Assembly: GCF_008151785.1 (NCBI RefSeq)
Contig: NZ_CP036523.1
Location: forward strand, 1,550,001-1,614,000
DNA length: 64,000 nucleotides
Direction: 5' to 3'
Source: Peptacetobacter hiranonis
Lineage (GTDB): Bacteria > Bacillota > Clostridia > Peptostreptococcales > Peptostreptococcaceae
Below, piece after piece: positions 19,109 through 26,975 of this stretch (its first letter is position 1; each line of letters begins with the position of its first letter). A program made the translations under genes and the position numbers. The notes below the pieces were generated by a model. That model did not search any database and was not told the DNA's origin. It saw only the letters and a program-made list of their open reading frames with translations.

Positions 19109-19336
19109 CTAACGGTCGTCAGTTTTTTTGTATTCAAATTTAGCTCCACAATTAGGACAAATTAATTCTGGCATATTTTTTTCATTTAGCGAAGCTATCG
19201 CTCCCAATGAAAAGAATGCATCTTGTCTTAGTTCTTCTAATATAAATTCTGGTACTCCTTTTTCAAATCCACAAGACTTACATTCATAATTGTATAACTT
19301 TTGTCCTTTACTCATTTCTTCTAATTCTTTTAGCAT
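19109..19336 (-). CDS. IS-associated zinc-ribbon protein (copy 1)
   Basis: This 75-residue protein was not recognised as a named family. It has two CxxC knuckles, C19/C22 (YECKSCGF) and C60/C63 (ICPNCGAKF), about 38 residues apart, which suggests one structural zinc ribbon. A hydrophobic and acidic helix-like middle separates them. It starts with AGGAG upstream of the ATG and lies 88 bp downstream of the transposase stop, inside the element. An identical copy exists at 44954-45181, so it moves with the IS. A stem-loop, ACTGAC...GTCAGT, spans its stop codon. A DNA-binding or regulatory role in transposition is only a guess. Confidence 0.75.
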   Translation of the reverse strand: MLKELEEMSKGQKLYNYECKSCGFEKGVPEFILEELRQDAFFSLGAIASLNEKNMPELICPNCGAKFEYKKTDDR

Positions 19337-19367
19337 ACTATTTCTCCTAATAATTTTAATTACACTA

Positions 19368-19373
19368 ATTATA
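19368..19373 (-). promoter_or_regulatory. Possible -10 for the zinc-ribbon gene
   Basis: TATAAT preceded by GTG lies on the minus strand 32 bp before the ATG of the zinc-ribbon gene. No good -35 is seen at 16-18 bp. It hints at expression separate from the transposase. Confidence 0.3.
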
Positions 19374-19423
19374 CACTATTATTTATATTTGAGTATAGCA
19401 AAGCTAGCCTATTTAATAGACTT

Positions 19424-20698
19424 TTAAAATAATTCTATTTGTGTTGTTGTATTCAAAGAAATTTCTTTTTCTATAATTTCTTCGTAGATTATTCTTTTAT
19501 AATTTGATTTATCTAGTACATTATATATTAATCCATATTTATAATGCCATATTTCCCATAGAATCATGTCTTTTCCACACTTTTTACAAATATAAGGATT
19601 TACTCCAAATGATTCTATCAATCTATCTTTAAAATTTTTCTTTACTGTATTCTTCTTTTTTATCAGCTTAGATATATTTCTGTGTCTCATAAAATTATAT
19701 AATTTCAATATTTCTATGCTTAATTTATTTTTTACTCTTGAATATAGACCGTATCTTCTTGCAACTCTAAAACCCTTCGGGTGAATATGTTGGGTTATTT
19801 TACCTATAAATTCTAATACATTTACAGTTATTTCTCTTTTTCCCTTAGGTTTTTTGTTTTCATACCAGTAAGTTACATTTTTCCCATCGTAATTAATTAT
19901 TCTATACTCAGCGATAGCTGGTCTAGCCAAATATCTACCTATATATTGAGTTGCCTGTTTTATATTAGTTAAACGTCTTTCTGCATTTACATAGAATTCT
20001 TTCTTATATAACTTATTTATCAAATTTCTAGTTTTTCTATCTCTAAAGTTGTTTTTTATTATATCTAGTACCAACTTTCGCCATACTTTTTTCATATATG
20101 TATACGGTATGAAATCTAATTTTTTAAACCACTTATTATTTCTATCTATTCCACCTTCGGTGTATAAGGCATGTATGTGAGGATTCCATTTTAAATCTCC
20201 ACCAAAAGTGTGTACTACAGCAATTACCCCTAATTCATAATCTCCATTTGTTTTCTTTTTATGAAAACTATCTAATACCTTATATGTAGCATCTTGTAAA
20301 TCTTTTAAAAGCTCTCGCTTTCTGTAGAAATAGACTCTTAACTCCTCTGGAATTGTGAAAACTGCATGTCTATGAGAAACATCAAGAATATTTTCTACCT
20401 GTTTTTCTGCCCATTCCATAGAATATTTTCTTCCACACTTTGTGCAAAACTTACTTTTACAAGTGAACCCTTGAATATACTCCTCTCCACAGTCTATACA
20501 TTTATGTTTTATATATCCTTTTTCTATATTTCCACAATTTAAAGCCTTTATTACAGTATTTTCTATCTGATCCCTCATTTCTCTTCTAACTTTATTCCAA
20601 TATTTTAGTTTGAATTCTTCAAAGTGATTTTTTAATATTTTCTTAATGATTTTTTCATCTTTTTGTTTTTTCAATACATTCATATTACTATTGTACAT
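19424..20698 (-). CDS. IS91 family (Y2 HUH) transposase, copy 1
   Basis: The 424-residue protein has the N-terminal zinc-binding region of IS91-type transposases (C67, C70, C80, C85, C88), then the HUH motif NPHIHALYTEGG with H174 and H176. The two catalytic tyrosines Y252 and Y256 are in QYIGRYLARP, and KGFRVARRYGLYS and a CKKCGKDM knuckle near the C-terminus complete the pattern. These enzymes nick and rejoin single-stranded DNA for rolling-circle transposition. The frame is intact and identical to copy 2, so it is probably active or recently so. Several Gln codons are CAA, unlike the CAG-rich host genes. A TATAAT lies about 20 bp before the start without a -35, so transcription may depend on read-through. 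Confidence 0.93.
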   Translation of the reverse strand: MYNSNMNVLKKQKDEKIIKKILKNHFEEFKLKYWNKVRREMRDQIENTVIKALNCGNIEKGYIKHKCIDCGEEYIQGFTCKSKFCTKCGRKYSMEWAEKQVENILDVSHRHAVFTIPEELRVYFYRKRELLKDLQDATYKVLDSFHKKKTNGDYELGVIAVVHTFGGDLKWNPHIHALYTEGGIDRNNKWFKKLDFIPYTYMKKVWRKLVLDIIKNNFRDRKTRNLINKLYKKEFYVNAERRLTNIKQATQYIGRYLARPAIAEYRIINYDGKNVTYWYENKKPKGKREITVNVLEFIGKITQHIHPKGFRVARRYGLYSRVKNKLSIEILKLYNFMRHRNISKLIKKKNTVKKNFKDRLIESFGVNPYICKKCGKDMILWEIWHYKYGLIYNVLDKSNYKRIIYEEIIEKEISLNTTTQIELF

Positions 20699-20744
20699 AA
20701 GTTTTCCACAGTTTTAAATTATTATAATTTCCTTAGGAATAAAA

Positions 20745-20771
20745 AAAGATGCCTCTATCAGAGACATCTTT
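20745..20771 (-). terminator. Intrinsic terminator after pgi, abutting the IS
   Basis: The minus strand reads AAAGATGTCTC, a 5-nt loop and GAGGCATCTTT, followed by a T-run that merges with the end of IS copy 1. It lies 16 bp past the pgi stop. Confidence 0.85.
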
Positions 20772-20786
20772 AATAAATATATTATA

Positions 20787-22061
20787 TTAGTTTTTTCCTA
20801 ATAATTTAAACATGTTCTTTTTGTATACTTCAACACCTGGCTGGTTGAATGGATTTATGTCTAACATGTAGCAAGTCATTGCACAAGCTCTGAAGAAGAA
20901 GTAGCATAAGTATCCAAAGCTCTTAGCACTCATATCATCTACAGTTATTAAAAGGTTTGGTACTCCACCTGTATTTTCGTGAGCATCTAATGTACCCTGC
21001 ATTGCCATTTTATTTATCCAGTCTACATTTTTACCAGCTAAGTAGTTCATTCCGTCCATATTTTCTTCATCTGAAGGGAATATAACATCTTCTATTGGTT
21101 TTTCAAATAATACTAATGTTTCAAATAAACATTTAGTTCCATCCTGAACAAACTGTCCTAATGAGTGAAGGTCTGTTGAGAATGTAGCACTACATGGTAA
21201 TACACCTTTTCCATCTTTACCTTCTGATTCACCGAATAACTGTTTCCACCATTCAGCAAGCATTGTTGTATTTAAGTCGTAAGTTACGAACATTTCTGCA
21301 TTTTTACCTTTACCTTCTAAAACTCTTCTAGCTACTGCATATGCGTAAGCTGGGTTTTTAGTAAGGTCTGGATCAGCTAAATCATTGTAAGCTTCTTCAA
21401 CACCTGCCATTAAATCATCTATGCTTATTCCTGCAACTGCTATTGGTAATAAACCAACTGGAGTTATAACAGAGTATCTACCACCTATATCATCTGGTAT
21501 TACGAAAGTAGTATAACCTTCTTTATCAGCCATAGCTCTTAATGTACCTCTTGATTTATCAGTTGTAGCAAATATTCTATTTTTAGCTTCGTCTTTTCCG
21601 TATTTCTTTTCCATAAACTGTTTTAATAAACGGAATGCTAAAGCTGTTTCAGTTGTTGTTCCTGATTTAGATATTACGTTTACACAAACTTCTTTGTTTT
21701 CTATATATTTCATAACCTGTGCTATGTATGTAGAAGAGAATGTGTTACCAACGAATATTATTTCTGGTTTTTTGTCAGCGTATAATCCGTTTATCATTTC
21801 TATAGCTGCACGAGCACCTAAGTATGATCCACCTATACCACAAACAAGGAATACATCACAATTTTCTCTTATGTATTTAGCACTTTCTTTTACTTTTTCA
21901 AATTCTTCTTTATCGTAGTTTTTGTACCAGTCTACCCATCCTAAGAAATCATTTCCTGTTCCTGTTTTTTCTACTATTTCTTTGTGAAGAGCATTAACTC
22001 TGTCCTGATGAGCTAATATTTCTTCCATTTTACATGCATGTGAAGCATCAAATTTTATCAT
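20787..22061 (-). CDS. pgi: Glucose-6-phosphate isomerase
   Basis: PGI interconverts glucose 6-phosphate and fructose 6-phosphate in glycolysis and gluconeogenesis. Motifs include VCGIGGSYLGARAAIE, ISKSGTTTETALAFR (sugar phosphate loop), TDKSRGTLR, DDIGGRYSVITPVGLLP, and the C-terminal NPFNQPGVEVYKKNMF with the catalytic lysine. At 424 residues it is slightly shorter than the usual 440-450 of firmicute enzymes, but no motif is missing. The gene is single, with its own extended -10 promoter and terminator, and the IS insertion just past the terminator leaves it intact. Confidence 0.97.
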   Translation of the reverse strand: MIKFDASHACKMEEILAHQDRVNALHKEIVEKTGTGNDFLGWVDWYKNYDKEEFEKVKESAKYIRENCDVFLVCGIGGSYLGARAAIEMINGLYADKKPEIIFVGNTFSSTYIAQVMKYIENKEVCVNVISKSGTTTETALAFRLLKQFMEKKYGKDEAKNRIFATTDKSRGTLRAMADKEGYTTFVIPDDIGGRYSVITPVGLLPIAVAGISIDDLMAGVEEAYNDLADPDLTKNPAYAYAVARRVLEGKGKNAEMFVTYDLNTTMLAEWWKQLFGESEGKDGKGVLPCSATFSTDLHSLGQFVQDGTKCLFETLVLFEKPIEDVIFPSDEENMDGMNYLAGKNVDWINKMAMQGTLDAHENTGGVPNLLITVDDMSAKSFGYLCYFFFRACAMTCYMLDINPFNQPGVEVYKKNMFKLLGKN

Positions 22062-22133
22062 AATATTTTTCTCCTTTGTATTTATTTTATATAGCTTTTC
22101 CCACCTTAAAATATATACACTTTATACAGATAT

Positions 22134-22142
22134 ATTATACCA
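22134..22142 (-). promoter_or_regulatory. Extended -10 promoter for pgi
   Basis: TGGTATAAT on the minus strand is an extended -10 element about 75 bp upstream of the pgi ATG. The -35 region is weak, as is common with extended -10 promoters. Confidence 0.5.
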
Positions 22143-22252
22143 ATTTTTTGCTTTAGTAAAGGGCTACTTTTGGCTATATTACTTTATTTCAAGCTTTTTA
22201 ACCCAAGAAATCGTTTTTTCTATTATATTCAATTATTTTTAAAATTATTTTT

Positions 22253-22459
22253 TTATTTATTTTTTGAAGCCTCTTCCTTTTTCATATCAGATATTCTCTT
22301 TAATTCATAAATAGACACAGCTAAACACCCTGCTGCACTTATAAGTGTCATTGTAGATTTATCAATTCCACTAAAATAAACATACATACACGCTACTGTT
22401 AAAAAAGCAAATCCTGCAGCAGCTCCAAATCTAGTCTTTGTTGTAATCTTTTTTCTCAA
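22253..22459 (-). CDS. Small two-helix membrane protein, unknown function
   Basis: This 68-residue protein was not recognised. A basic N-terminus (MRKKITTKTRFG) leads into a hydrophobic segment of about 20 residues, then a short loop (FSGIDKSTM), a second hydrophobic segment, and a lysine-rich tail (ELKRISDMKKEEASKNK). It probably has two membrane helices with both ends inside the cell. GGAG lies upstream of the ATG. It sits between rnj and pgi on the same strand, separated from rnj by a terminator. The ordered hydrophobic pattern and ribosome site favour a real gene. Confidence 0.6.
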   Translation of the reverse strand: MRKKITTKTRFGAAAGFAFLTVACMYVYFSGIDKSTMTLISAAGCLAVSIYELKRISDMKKEEASKNK

Positions 22460-22504
22460 TTTAAACTCTCCTAACTCTAAAATTTAAACTTATATATATA
22501 AAAA

Positions 22505-22523
22505 GCCGGAATAGAATTCCGGC
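22505..22523 (-). terminator. Intrinsic terminator after rnj
   Basis: A perfect 8-bp stem GCCGGAAT/ATTCCGGC with a 3-nt loop is followed by TTTTTATA on the minus strand, 24 bp past the rnj stop. Confidence 0.9.
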
Positions 22524-22546
22524 CATTTATTTCTATTATACAAATC

Positions 22547-24214
22547 CTAAACTTCCATTATTATAGGTAGTATCATTGGATTTCTCTTTGTCTTCTGGTA
22601 AAGATATTCTTTTAACTGTTCTTTTATATTGTTCTTTAGATATGCCCATTCTTTTATGTTGTGTTCTTCACATTCACTTAGCACATCTCTAACTATCTGT
22701 TTAGCTCCATCCATAAGGTCTTCAGATTCTCTTACATATACAAATCCTCTTGATATTATGTCTGGACCTGCAAGCACTCTTCCTTCTTCTTTAGATATTG
22801 TTACAACTATTGTCATAAGTCCATCTTCAGAAAGGTGTTTTCTATCTCTAAGTACTATGTTTCCAACATCCCCAACACCTAGTCCATCTACTAGTATATT
22901 TCCTGTTGCAACCTTACCTTTTATAGATGCTTCATCTTTTCCAACTTCTAATATATCTCCGTTATTTATAACGAATATATCTTCTTTGTTCATTCCTAGA
23001 CTTCTAGCAAGCTCAGCATGTTTTTTAAGCATTCTGTACTCACCATGAGCTGGTAGGAAGAATTTAGGTTTAACTAATCTAAGCATTAGTTTTAATTCCT
23101 GCTGACATGCATGTCCTGAAACGTGTATGTCTGCTATTTCACTCGAAACAACTTCAGCGCCTTTTTCAAGTAAGAAGTTTATTACCTTAGATATCAGTTT
23201 TTCATTACCTGGAATTGGATGAGCTGATATTATAACAAGGTCACCTTCTTTTATTTCTATTTTCTTGTGTTCTGAATTTGCCATTCTTGCAAGTGCTGAC
23301 ATAGGTTCTCCCTGTGAACCAGTAGTTATTATTACTAGTTCTTTGTCTTCATAGTTACCTACATCATTTAAATCTATTATCATATCGTCTTCTATTTCAA
23401 GATATCCAAGCTCTTTTGCTACGTTTACAACATTTAGCATAGATCTTCCTGAAACAGTTACTTTTCTACCATGTTTTTTAGCTGCGTCTACAACCTGCTG
23501 TAGTCTATGTATATTAGATGCGAATGTCGCAACTATTATTCTACTGTCACCAGCTTTAGTAAATAAATCATCTAATCCTACACCAACTTTTTTCTCTGAT
23601 TTAGTATATCCTGGTCTTTCTGCATTAGTACTATCAGAAAGCATTAAGATTACTCCTTCTTCACTTAATTCACATATTCTCCGGAAATCCATTACATCTC
23701 CGTCTATTGGTGTTAAGTCTACTTTAAAGTCTCCTGTATGGAATATTACCCCCTGGTCAGTATGTATTGCTATAGAATACGAATCTGGTATACTATGAGT
23801 AGTCTTTACGAACTCTACTTCCATATTTCTAAGTTTTATAACTTCACGTGGTTTTATTATGTGAAGCTCTACATTTTCTAGTTTATGTTCTTTTAATTTA
23901 ACCTCTAAAAGACCCATGCTTAATCTTGAACCGTATACTGGTATATTTATCTTCTTTAATAGATAAGGTAAAGCACCTATGTGGTCCTCATGGCCGTGTG
24001 TTATAAATATCCCTTTTATTTTATCCCTATTTTTTACTAAGTAAGTTATATCTGGTATAACTATATCTATACCTAACATTTCGTCTTCTGGGAAGCTCAG
24101 ACCTGCATCGATTATTATTATCTCGTCTCTATACTCGATAACAGTCATGTTCTTTCCTATTTCGTTCATCCCACCAAGAGGAATGACCTTTATCTGTTCA
24201 TCGTTTTTAAACAA
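22547..24214 (-). CDS. rnj: Ribonuclease J
   Basis: RNase J is a metallo-beta-lactamase/beta-CASP enzyme with 5' exonuclease and endonuclease activity in mRNA decay and rRNA maturation. The sequence shows VIPLGGMNEIGKN, the zinc motif THGHEDHIGALPYLL, HTGDFKVDLTP, SDSTNAERPG, the beta-CASP segments TTGSQGEP and ISAHPIPGNE, and HVSGHACQQEL. The C-terminal domain follows. An ATG at 24223 touches the AAGGAG ribosome site; the TTG at 24212-24214 has 9-nt spacing and gives MFKNDEQIKVIP, so TTG is preferred. Only one RNase J is in the window. A structured element lies about 150 bp upstream. Confidence 0.96.
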   Translation of the reverse strand: MFKNDEQIKVIPLGGMNEIGKNMTVIEYRDEIIIIDAGLSFPEDEMLGIDIVIPDITYLVKNRDKIKGIFITHGHEDHIGALPYLLKKINIPVYGSRLSMGLLEVKLKEHKLENVELHIIKPREVIKLRNMEVEFVKTTHSIPDSYSIAIHTDQGVIFHTGDFKVDLTPIDGDVMDFRRICELSEEGVILMLSDSTNAERPGYTKSEKKVGVGLDDLFTKAGDSRIIVATFASNIHRLQQVVDAAKKHGRKVTVSGRSMLNVVNVAKELGYLEIEDDMIIDLNDVGNYEDKELVIITTGSQGEPMSALARMANSEHKKIEIKEGDLVIISAHPIPGNEKLISKVINFLLEKGAEVVSSEIADIHVSGHACQQELKLMLRLVKPKFFLPAHGEYRMLKKHAELARSLGMNKEDIFVINNGDILEVGKDEASIKGKVATGNILVDGLGVGDVGNIVLRDRKHLSEDGLMTIVVTISKEEGRVLAGPDIISRGFVYVRESEDLMDGAKQIVRDVLSECEEHNIKEWAYLKNNIKEQLKEYLYQKTKRNPMILPIIMEV

Positions 24215-24223
24215 TAACATCAT

Positions 24224-24731
24224 CTCCTTCTATTTATTTTTTATATTTTTCATTCAATTATAATCCTTTAAAATAATTTAAAACTCTAATCATTTTAGTG
24301 TATATATACGCTCTCCCTAAACTTATATCCAAATCTATATACACCTTATACCTACAAAAATATATCCGGTAAAACAGGATTCCTCCGCAATAAAATCCTA
24401 GTTATCTGCTACCGGAAATTTTTGTTTTACAGATTAAATTTTTAATAATTCTTCACGACCACTTTACCAGTTAATATTATTGTAACATATATTACATTAT
24501 AATTTAAGATTTATTTATATTTCTAAATTATTTAACATTACTCTGTTTAACACGAATTCTGTATATTTCAATATCCTTGTTGAATTTTTTAGATTTTTCT
24601 TAATAAAAAATTCAGATATTTTTCATAATTATTTTTTATCTTTAAACTATATTTTCTTAAACAATATGATATAATTAATTGTAATTTATAGAAACACACG
24701 TTCTGTAAAAATATTATTTTGGAGGTAAAAA
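24224..24731. other. 508-bp AT-rich divergent intergenic region
   Basis: This region separates rnj (minus) from the DUF457 gene (plus). It holds the 52-nt hairpin element at 24365-24416 and a TATAAT at 24670-24675 that could serve the plus-strand gene, with no clear -35. No open frame with a ribosome site was seen. Confidence 0.6.
24365..24416. ncRNA. Compact structured element upstream of rnj, unassigned
   Basis: A perfect 7-bp outer stem TCCGGTA/TACCGGA encloses an asymmetric internal loop (GCAGAT against T on the minus strand). An inner stem, AACtAGGATT/AATCCTGTT, closes a 12-nt loop, TTATTGCGGAGG. On the plus strand the element is followed by AATTTTTG. It could be part of the rnj 5' leader, a plus-strand terminator or a regulatory RNA. 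It matches no riboswitch consensus I know. Confidence 0.4.
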
Positions 24732-25469
24732 ATGCGAGGTAAAACTCATTGTGCTGTAGGAATTATAGCCGGTATTCAGTTATCCTTAGTATTGTCACAA
24801 CCTATAACACCTACTAGTATTCTGACTTCTGCTGTATTTTCTACACTCCCAGATTTAGATAAATCCAACTCTATAATAGCTGGGACAATTTTTAGAAAGA
24901 AATTTTCAAAGTTTTTATATAAGTTGCTTATTTTTTCGCTGAATCTTTTTATATTTTTCCTATCTATAAAAGTCAGCAGTAGCTTTTTTATAAGCGCAGT
25001 TATTACATTTTTTGCAATAGCATTTTTAGAAAAAAAGCTCACCCATTACAATATGAGAAAATCTCTTATTACAGCTACCTTGCTTCTTTTAGCATTGGTT
25101 TTAATAATTTCTAAAGTAGATATATCTTTTGTCATACCTATTTTAGTATTTTCGGTATTTCCATGGCTAAAGCATAGAAACTTTTCTCATAGTATTTTAA
25201 TGGTTTTAATAGTTTATATAATTATGAATCCACTAGGAGAGTTTTTTAACTACGATTCATTAGGACTTATGGCTTCCTCTATGTATCTACTTCATATAAT
25301 TTGCGATATGTTCACAAAACGGGGTGTAGCTATCTTCTACCCATTCTCAAAAAATATGATTTCTGTGGGATATATAAGAGTTGGTGGAAGATTTAGTAAT
25401 ATAATAGAAAATCTATTAGTCTTTGTTTTAATTTTATTTACAATATATCTTGTTTTTAAATTTGTATAA
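24732..25469 (+). CDS. DUF457/YdjM-like membrane-bound metal-dependent hydrolase
   Basis: The 245-residue protein begins MRGKTHCAVGIIAG and contains LPDLDKSNS, KHRNFSHSILM and LHIICDMFTKRGVAIFYPF. These histidine and aspartate motifs, set among several hydrophobic helices, define the YdjM (DUF457) family of predicted membrane-bound metal-dependent hydrolases. The substrate is not known; some members are linked to stress or phospholipid metabolism. The ATG at 24732 has a GGAGG ribosome site. It is a plus-strand single gene, divergent from rnj and convergent with fur. Confidence 0.85.
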   Translation: MRGKTHCAVGIIAGIQLSLVLSQPITPTSILTSAVFSTLPDLDKSNSIIAGTIFRKKFSKFLYKLLIFSLNLFIFFLSIKVSSSFFISAVITFFAIAFLEKKLTHYNMRKSLITATLLLLALVLIISKVDISFVIPILVFSVFPWLKHRNFSHSILMVLIVYIIMNPLGEFFNYDSLGLMASSMYLLHIICDMFTKRGVAIFYPFSKNMISVGYIRVGGRFSNIIENLLVFVLILFTIYLVFKFV

Positions 25470-25470
25470 A

Positions 25471-25539
25471 AGACAATAAAAAAAGAACTATTTATAAATC
25501 TTTTGTTTATGATTTATATATAGTTCTTTATTATTGTCT
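25471..25539. terminator. Bidirectional terminator between the DUF457 gene and fur
   Basis: A long inverted repeat (GACAATAA...AAAGAACTATTTATAAATC with its complement) lies between convergent genes, with A-rich and T-rich flanks on both sides. Confidence 0.75.
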
Positions 25540-25560
25540 AATTTTTTTATTTTTGTATAT

Positions 25561-26016
25561 TTATTTATCTTTTTTCATCTCTCTATAACAGTCTTCACAA
25601 TATCCATCGAATTTAAGATCATGATTAACTACATGGAATTTGTAGTTCTCCTGAATTTTCATTTCTATATCTTTAAGAAGATCTTCTTCCACACCAATTA
25701 TTTTTCCACAGTTTTTACATACTAAATGATGATGATTGTGTCCTTCATTATCAAGGTCTATTTCATATCTTATACAGCCATCATCTAAATTTAACTTTGA
25801 TATAGCTCCTATTTCGTCTAATAGCTGCATCGTTCTATATACTGTTGCTAAACCTATTTCTGGGCAATTTTCTCTTACTTTATCGTATATTTCCTCACTG
25901 CTAAGATGATAGTATCGATTTTCAAGAAGAACTTCTATTATAGCTCTCCTTTGTGGAGTAATCTTAAAGCCTGTCTTTTTTAGTTTTTCTTTTAAAAGAT
26001 CCATTCCATTATTCAT
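25561..26016 (-). CDS. fur: Ferric uptake regulator family protein, probably Fur
   Basis: The 151-residue protein has the Fur winged helix (KKTGFKITPQRRAIIEVLLE, SSEEIYDKVRENCPEIGLATVYRTMQLL as two adjoining segments) and the metal site GHNHHHLVCKNCGKI. A second cysteine pair (YCEDCYRE) lies near the C-terminus. Fur represses iron acquisition genes with Fe2+ as corepressor. A Zur or PerR assignment cannot be fully excluded from sequence, but the LEENRYYHLSSEEIY-like region and the genomic position after DUF1292 match clostridial Fur. The start at 26016 follows an AAAGGTG ribosome site; a reading seven codons longer is less likely. Confidence 0.88.
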   Translation of the reverse strand: MNNGMDLLKEKLKKTGFKITPQRRAIIEVLLENRYYHLSSEEIYDKVRENCPEIGLATVYRTMQLLDEIGAISKLNLDDGCIRYEIDLDNEGHNHHHLVCKNCGKIIGVEEDLLKDIEMKIQENYKFHVVNHDLKFDGYCEDCYREMKKDK

Positions 26017-26063
26017 ATTTACCACACCTTTTCTCATTTATTAATCAATATAAGTTAAAATAA

Positions 26064-26096
26064 ATGCTGTAATAGAGCTTAACTCTACTACAGCAT
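26064..26096 (-). terminator. Intrinsic terminator between DUF1292 gene and fur
   Basis: The minus strand has TGCTGTAGTAGAG, a short loop and CTCTATTACAGCA, then TTTATTTT. It separates the DUF1292 gene from fur, so fur has its own promoter or relies on read-through. Confidence 0.8.
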
Positions 26097-26112
26097 TATA
26101 TAATTTTACTTA

Positions 26113-26388
26113 TTATTCATCAAAGTTAAGACCTTCTTCTTCCATTAAAGCTTCGTAAACAGCTACAACAGTTGAATACTCATTGTCGTCTTCTAATGGA
26201 ACTAGCATTTCTCCCTGTTCGTCTTCATCTATTCTATATATATATGCTTCTTCGTCTTCGTTGTCTTCTAGAGGCATTAATATAGCGTACTCTTTTTCTT
26301 CTGCTTCTAAAGTTAATATTATCTCAAAAGGTACTTCTTCTCCATTTTCATCAATTAGGTTTACTACATTTTCATTCATTTCTTCCAT
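26113..26388 (-). CDS. DUF1292 family protein
   Basis: This 91-residue acidic protein (NVVNLIDENGEEVPFEIILT, DEEAYIYRIDEDEQGEMLVP) has the DUF1292 pattern of beta-strands rich in Glu and Asp. Family members sit beside ruvX/yqgF, ireB and alaS throughout the firmicutes; the function is unknown. The ATG at 26388 is preceded by GAGGTG. A GTG start three codons earlier would overlap that ribosome site. Confidence 0.88.
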   Translation of the reverse strand: MEEMNENVVNLIDENGEEVPFEIILTLEAEEKEYAILMPLEDNEDEEAYIYRIDEDEQGEMLVPLEDDNEYSTVVAVYEALMEEEGLNFDE

Positions 26389-26420
26389 TGGTTTCACCTC
26401 ATTACCTATTATTTGATTTT

Positions 26421-26449
26421 ATTATATAACAAATTTTATATAATAACAA
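26421..26449 (-). promoter_or_regulatory. Promoter for the DUF1292 gene
   Basis: On the minus strand TTGTTA (26444-26449) and TATAAT (26421-26426) are 17 bp apart, 33 bp before the gene start. Two overlapping AT-rich dyads lie further upstream (26481-26519). Confidence 0.55.
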
Positions 26450-26552
26450 TTATATTTTCTTACTTATTAATCTCTTCCATATGAAAATCAATTAATTATC
26501 ATCTATTCTATATGATAATACCCAAATTTTCATACTTTATTCAATTTTTTTG

Positions 26553-26975
26553 TTATTTAACTTTAAAATCTAAATATCCTTGAAGAATTAATACCGCTGC
26601 CATCATGTCTATTACATTTTTTCTTTTCTTTCTGCTTACGTCTGCAGTTATAAGAGTTTTTTCAGCAGCAACTGTAGTAAGTCTTTCATCCCAAAATTCT
26701 ATTTCTAGTCCTGTTTCTTCTTTTATTAATTCACAGAATTTCTGTACTTTTTCGCCCTGAGGACCAACAGTACCGTTCATATTTTTAGGAAGACCAGATA
26801 CTATTAGATTTACCTGTTTTTCTTTTATTATCTGTTTTATTTCTTCTATATCGTTCTTTTTGCTAGTTCTTTTTATAGTCTTGATACCCTGAGCTGTCAT
26901 TCCCATAAGATCACTTACTGCAACACCTATAGTTTTATCTCCTATATCAAGTCCCATTATTCTACCTGTTAGCAT
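26553..26975 (-). CDS. ruvX: YqgF/RuvX family RNase H-like nuclease (pre-16S rRNA processing)
   Basis: The 140-residue protein has the RNase H-like fold motifs [47 protein letters not shown] and [17 protein letters not shown], with the acidic catalytic residues in LDIGD, DERLT and IDMMAA. YqgF/RuvX trims the 5' end of pre-16S rRNA. Its start overlaps the 3' end of the preceding membrane protein gene by 14 bp, and the ribosome site AAGGAG lies in that gene's last codons, so the two are translationally coupled. Confidence 0.95.
   Translation of the reverse strand: MLTGRIMGLDIGDKTIGVAVSDLMGMTAQGIKTIKRTSKKNDIEEIKQIIKEKQVNLIVSGLPKNMNGTVGPQGEKVQKFCELIKEETGLEIEFWDERLTTVAAEKTLITADVSRKKRKNVIDMMAAVLILQGYLDFKVK

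Larger units (their letters stand above)
19044..20745 (-). mobile_element. IS91-like (HUH/Y2) insertion element, copy 1
   Basis: A 1702-bp segment is repeated at 44889-46590 with no difference found by eye, and both encoded proteins are identical. It carries a Y2 HUH transposase and a downstream zinc-ribbon gene, both on the minus strand. No long terminal inverted repeats or target duplication are visible, in line with rolling-circle IS91 elements. The end behind the transposase and accessory gene carries a 40-nt hairpin plus T-run. The end ahead of the transposase touches the T-tract of the pgi terminator. Limits are the maximal shared sequence between copies, so each true end could be a few bases shorter. 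Confidence 0.9.

Noticed and set aside
25534-25725. 63-codon plus-strand ORF over the end of fur
   Set aside because: It overlaps the bidirectional terminator and antisense to fur, with a Phe/Ile-rich composition from AT-rich complement.
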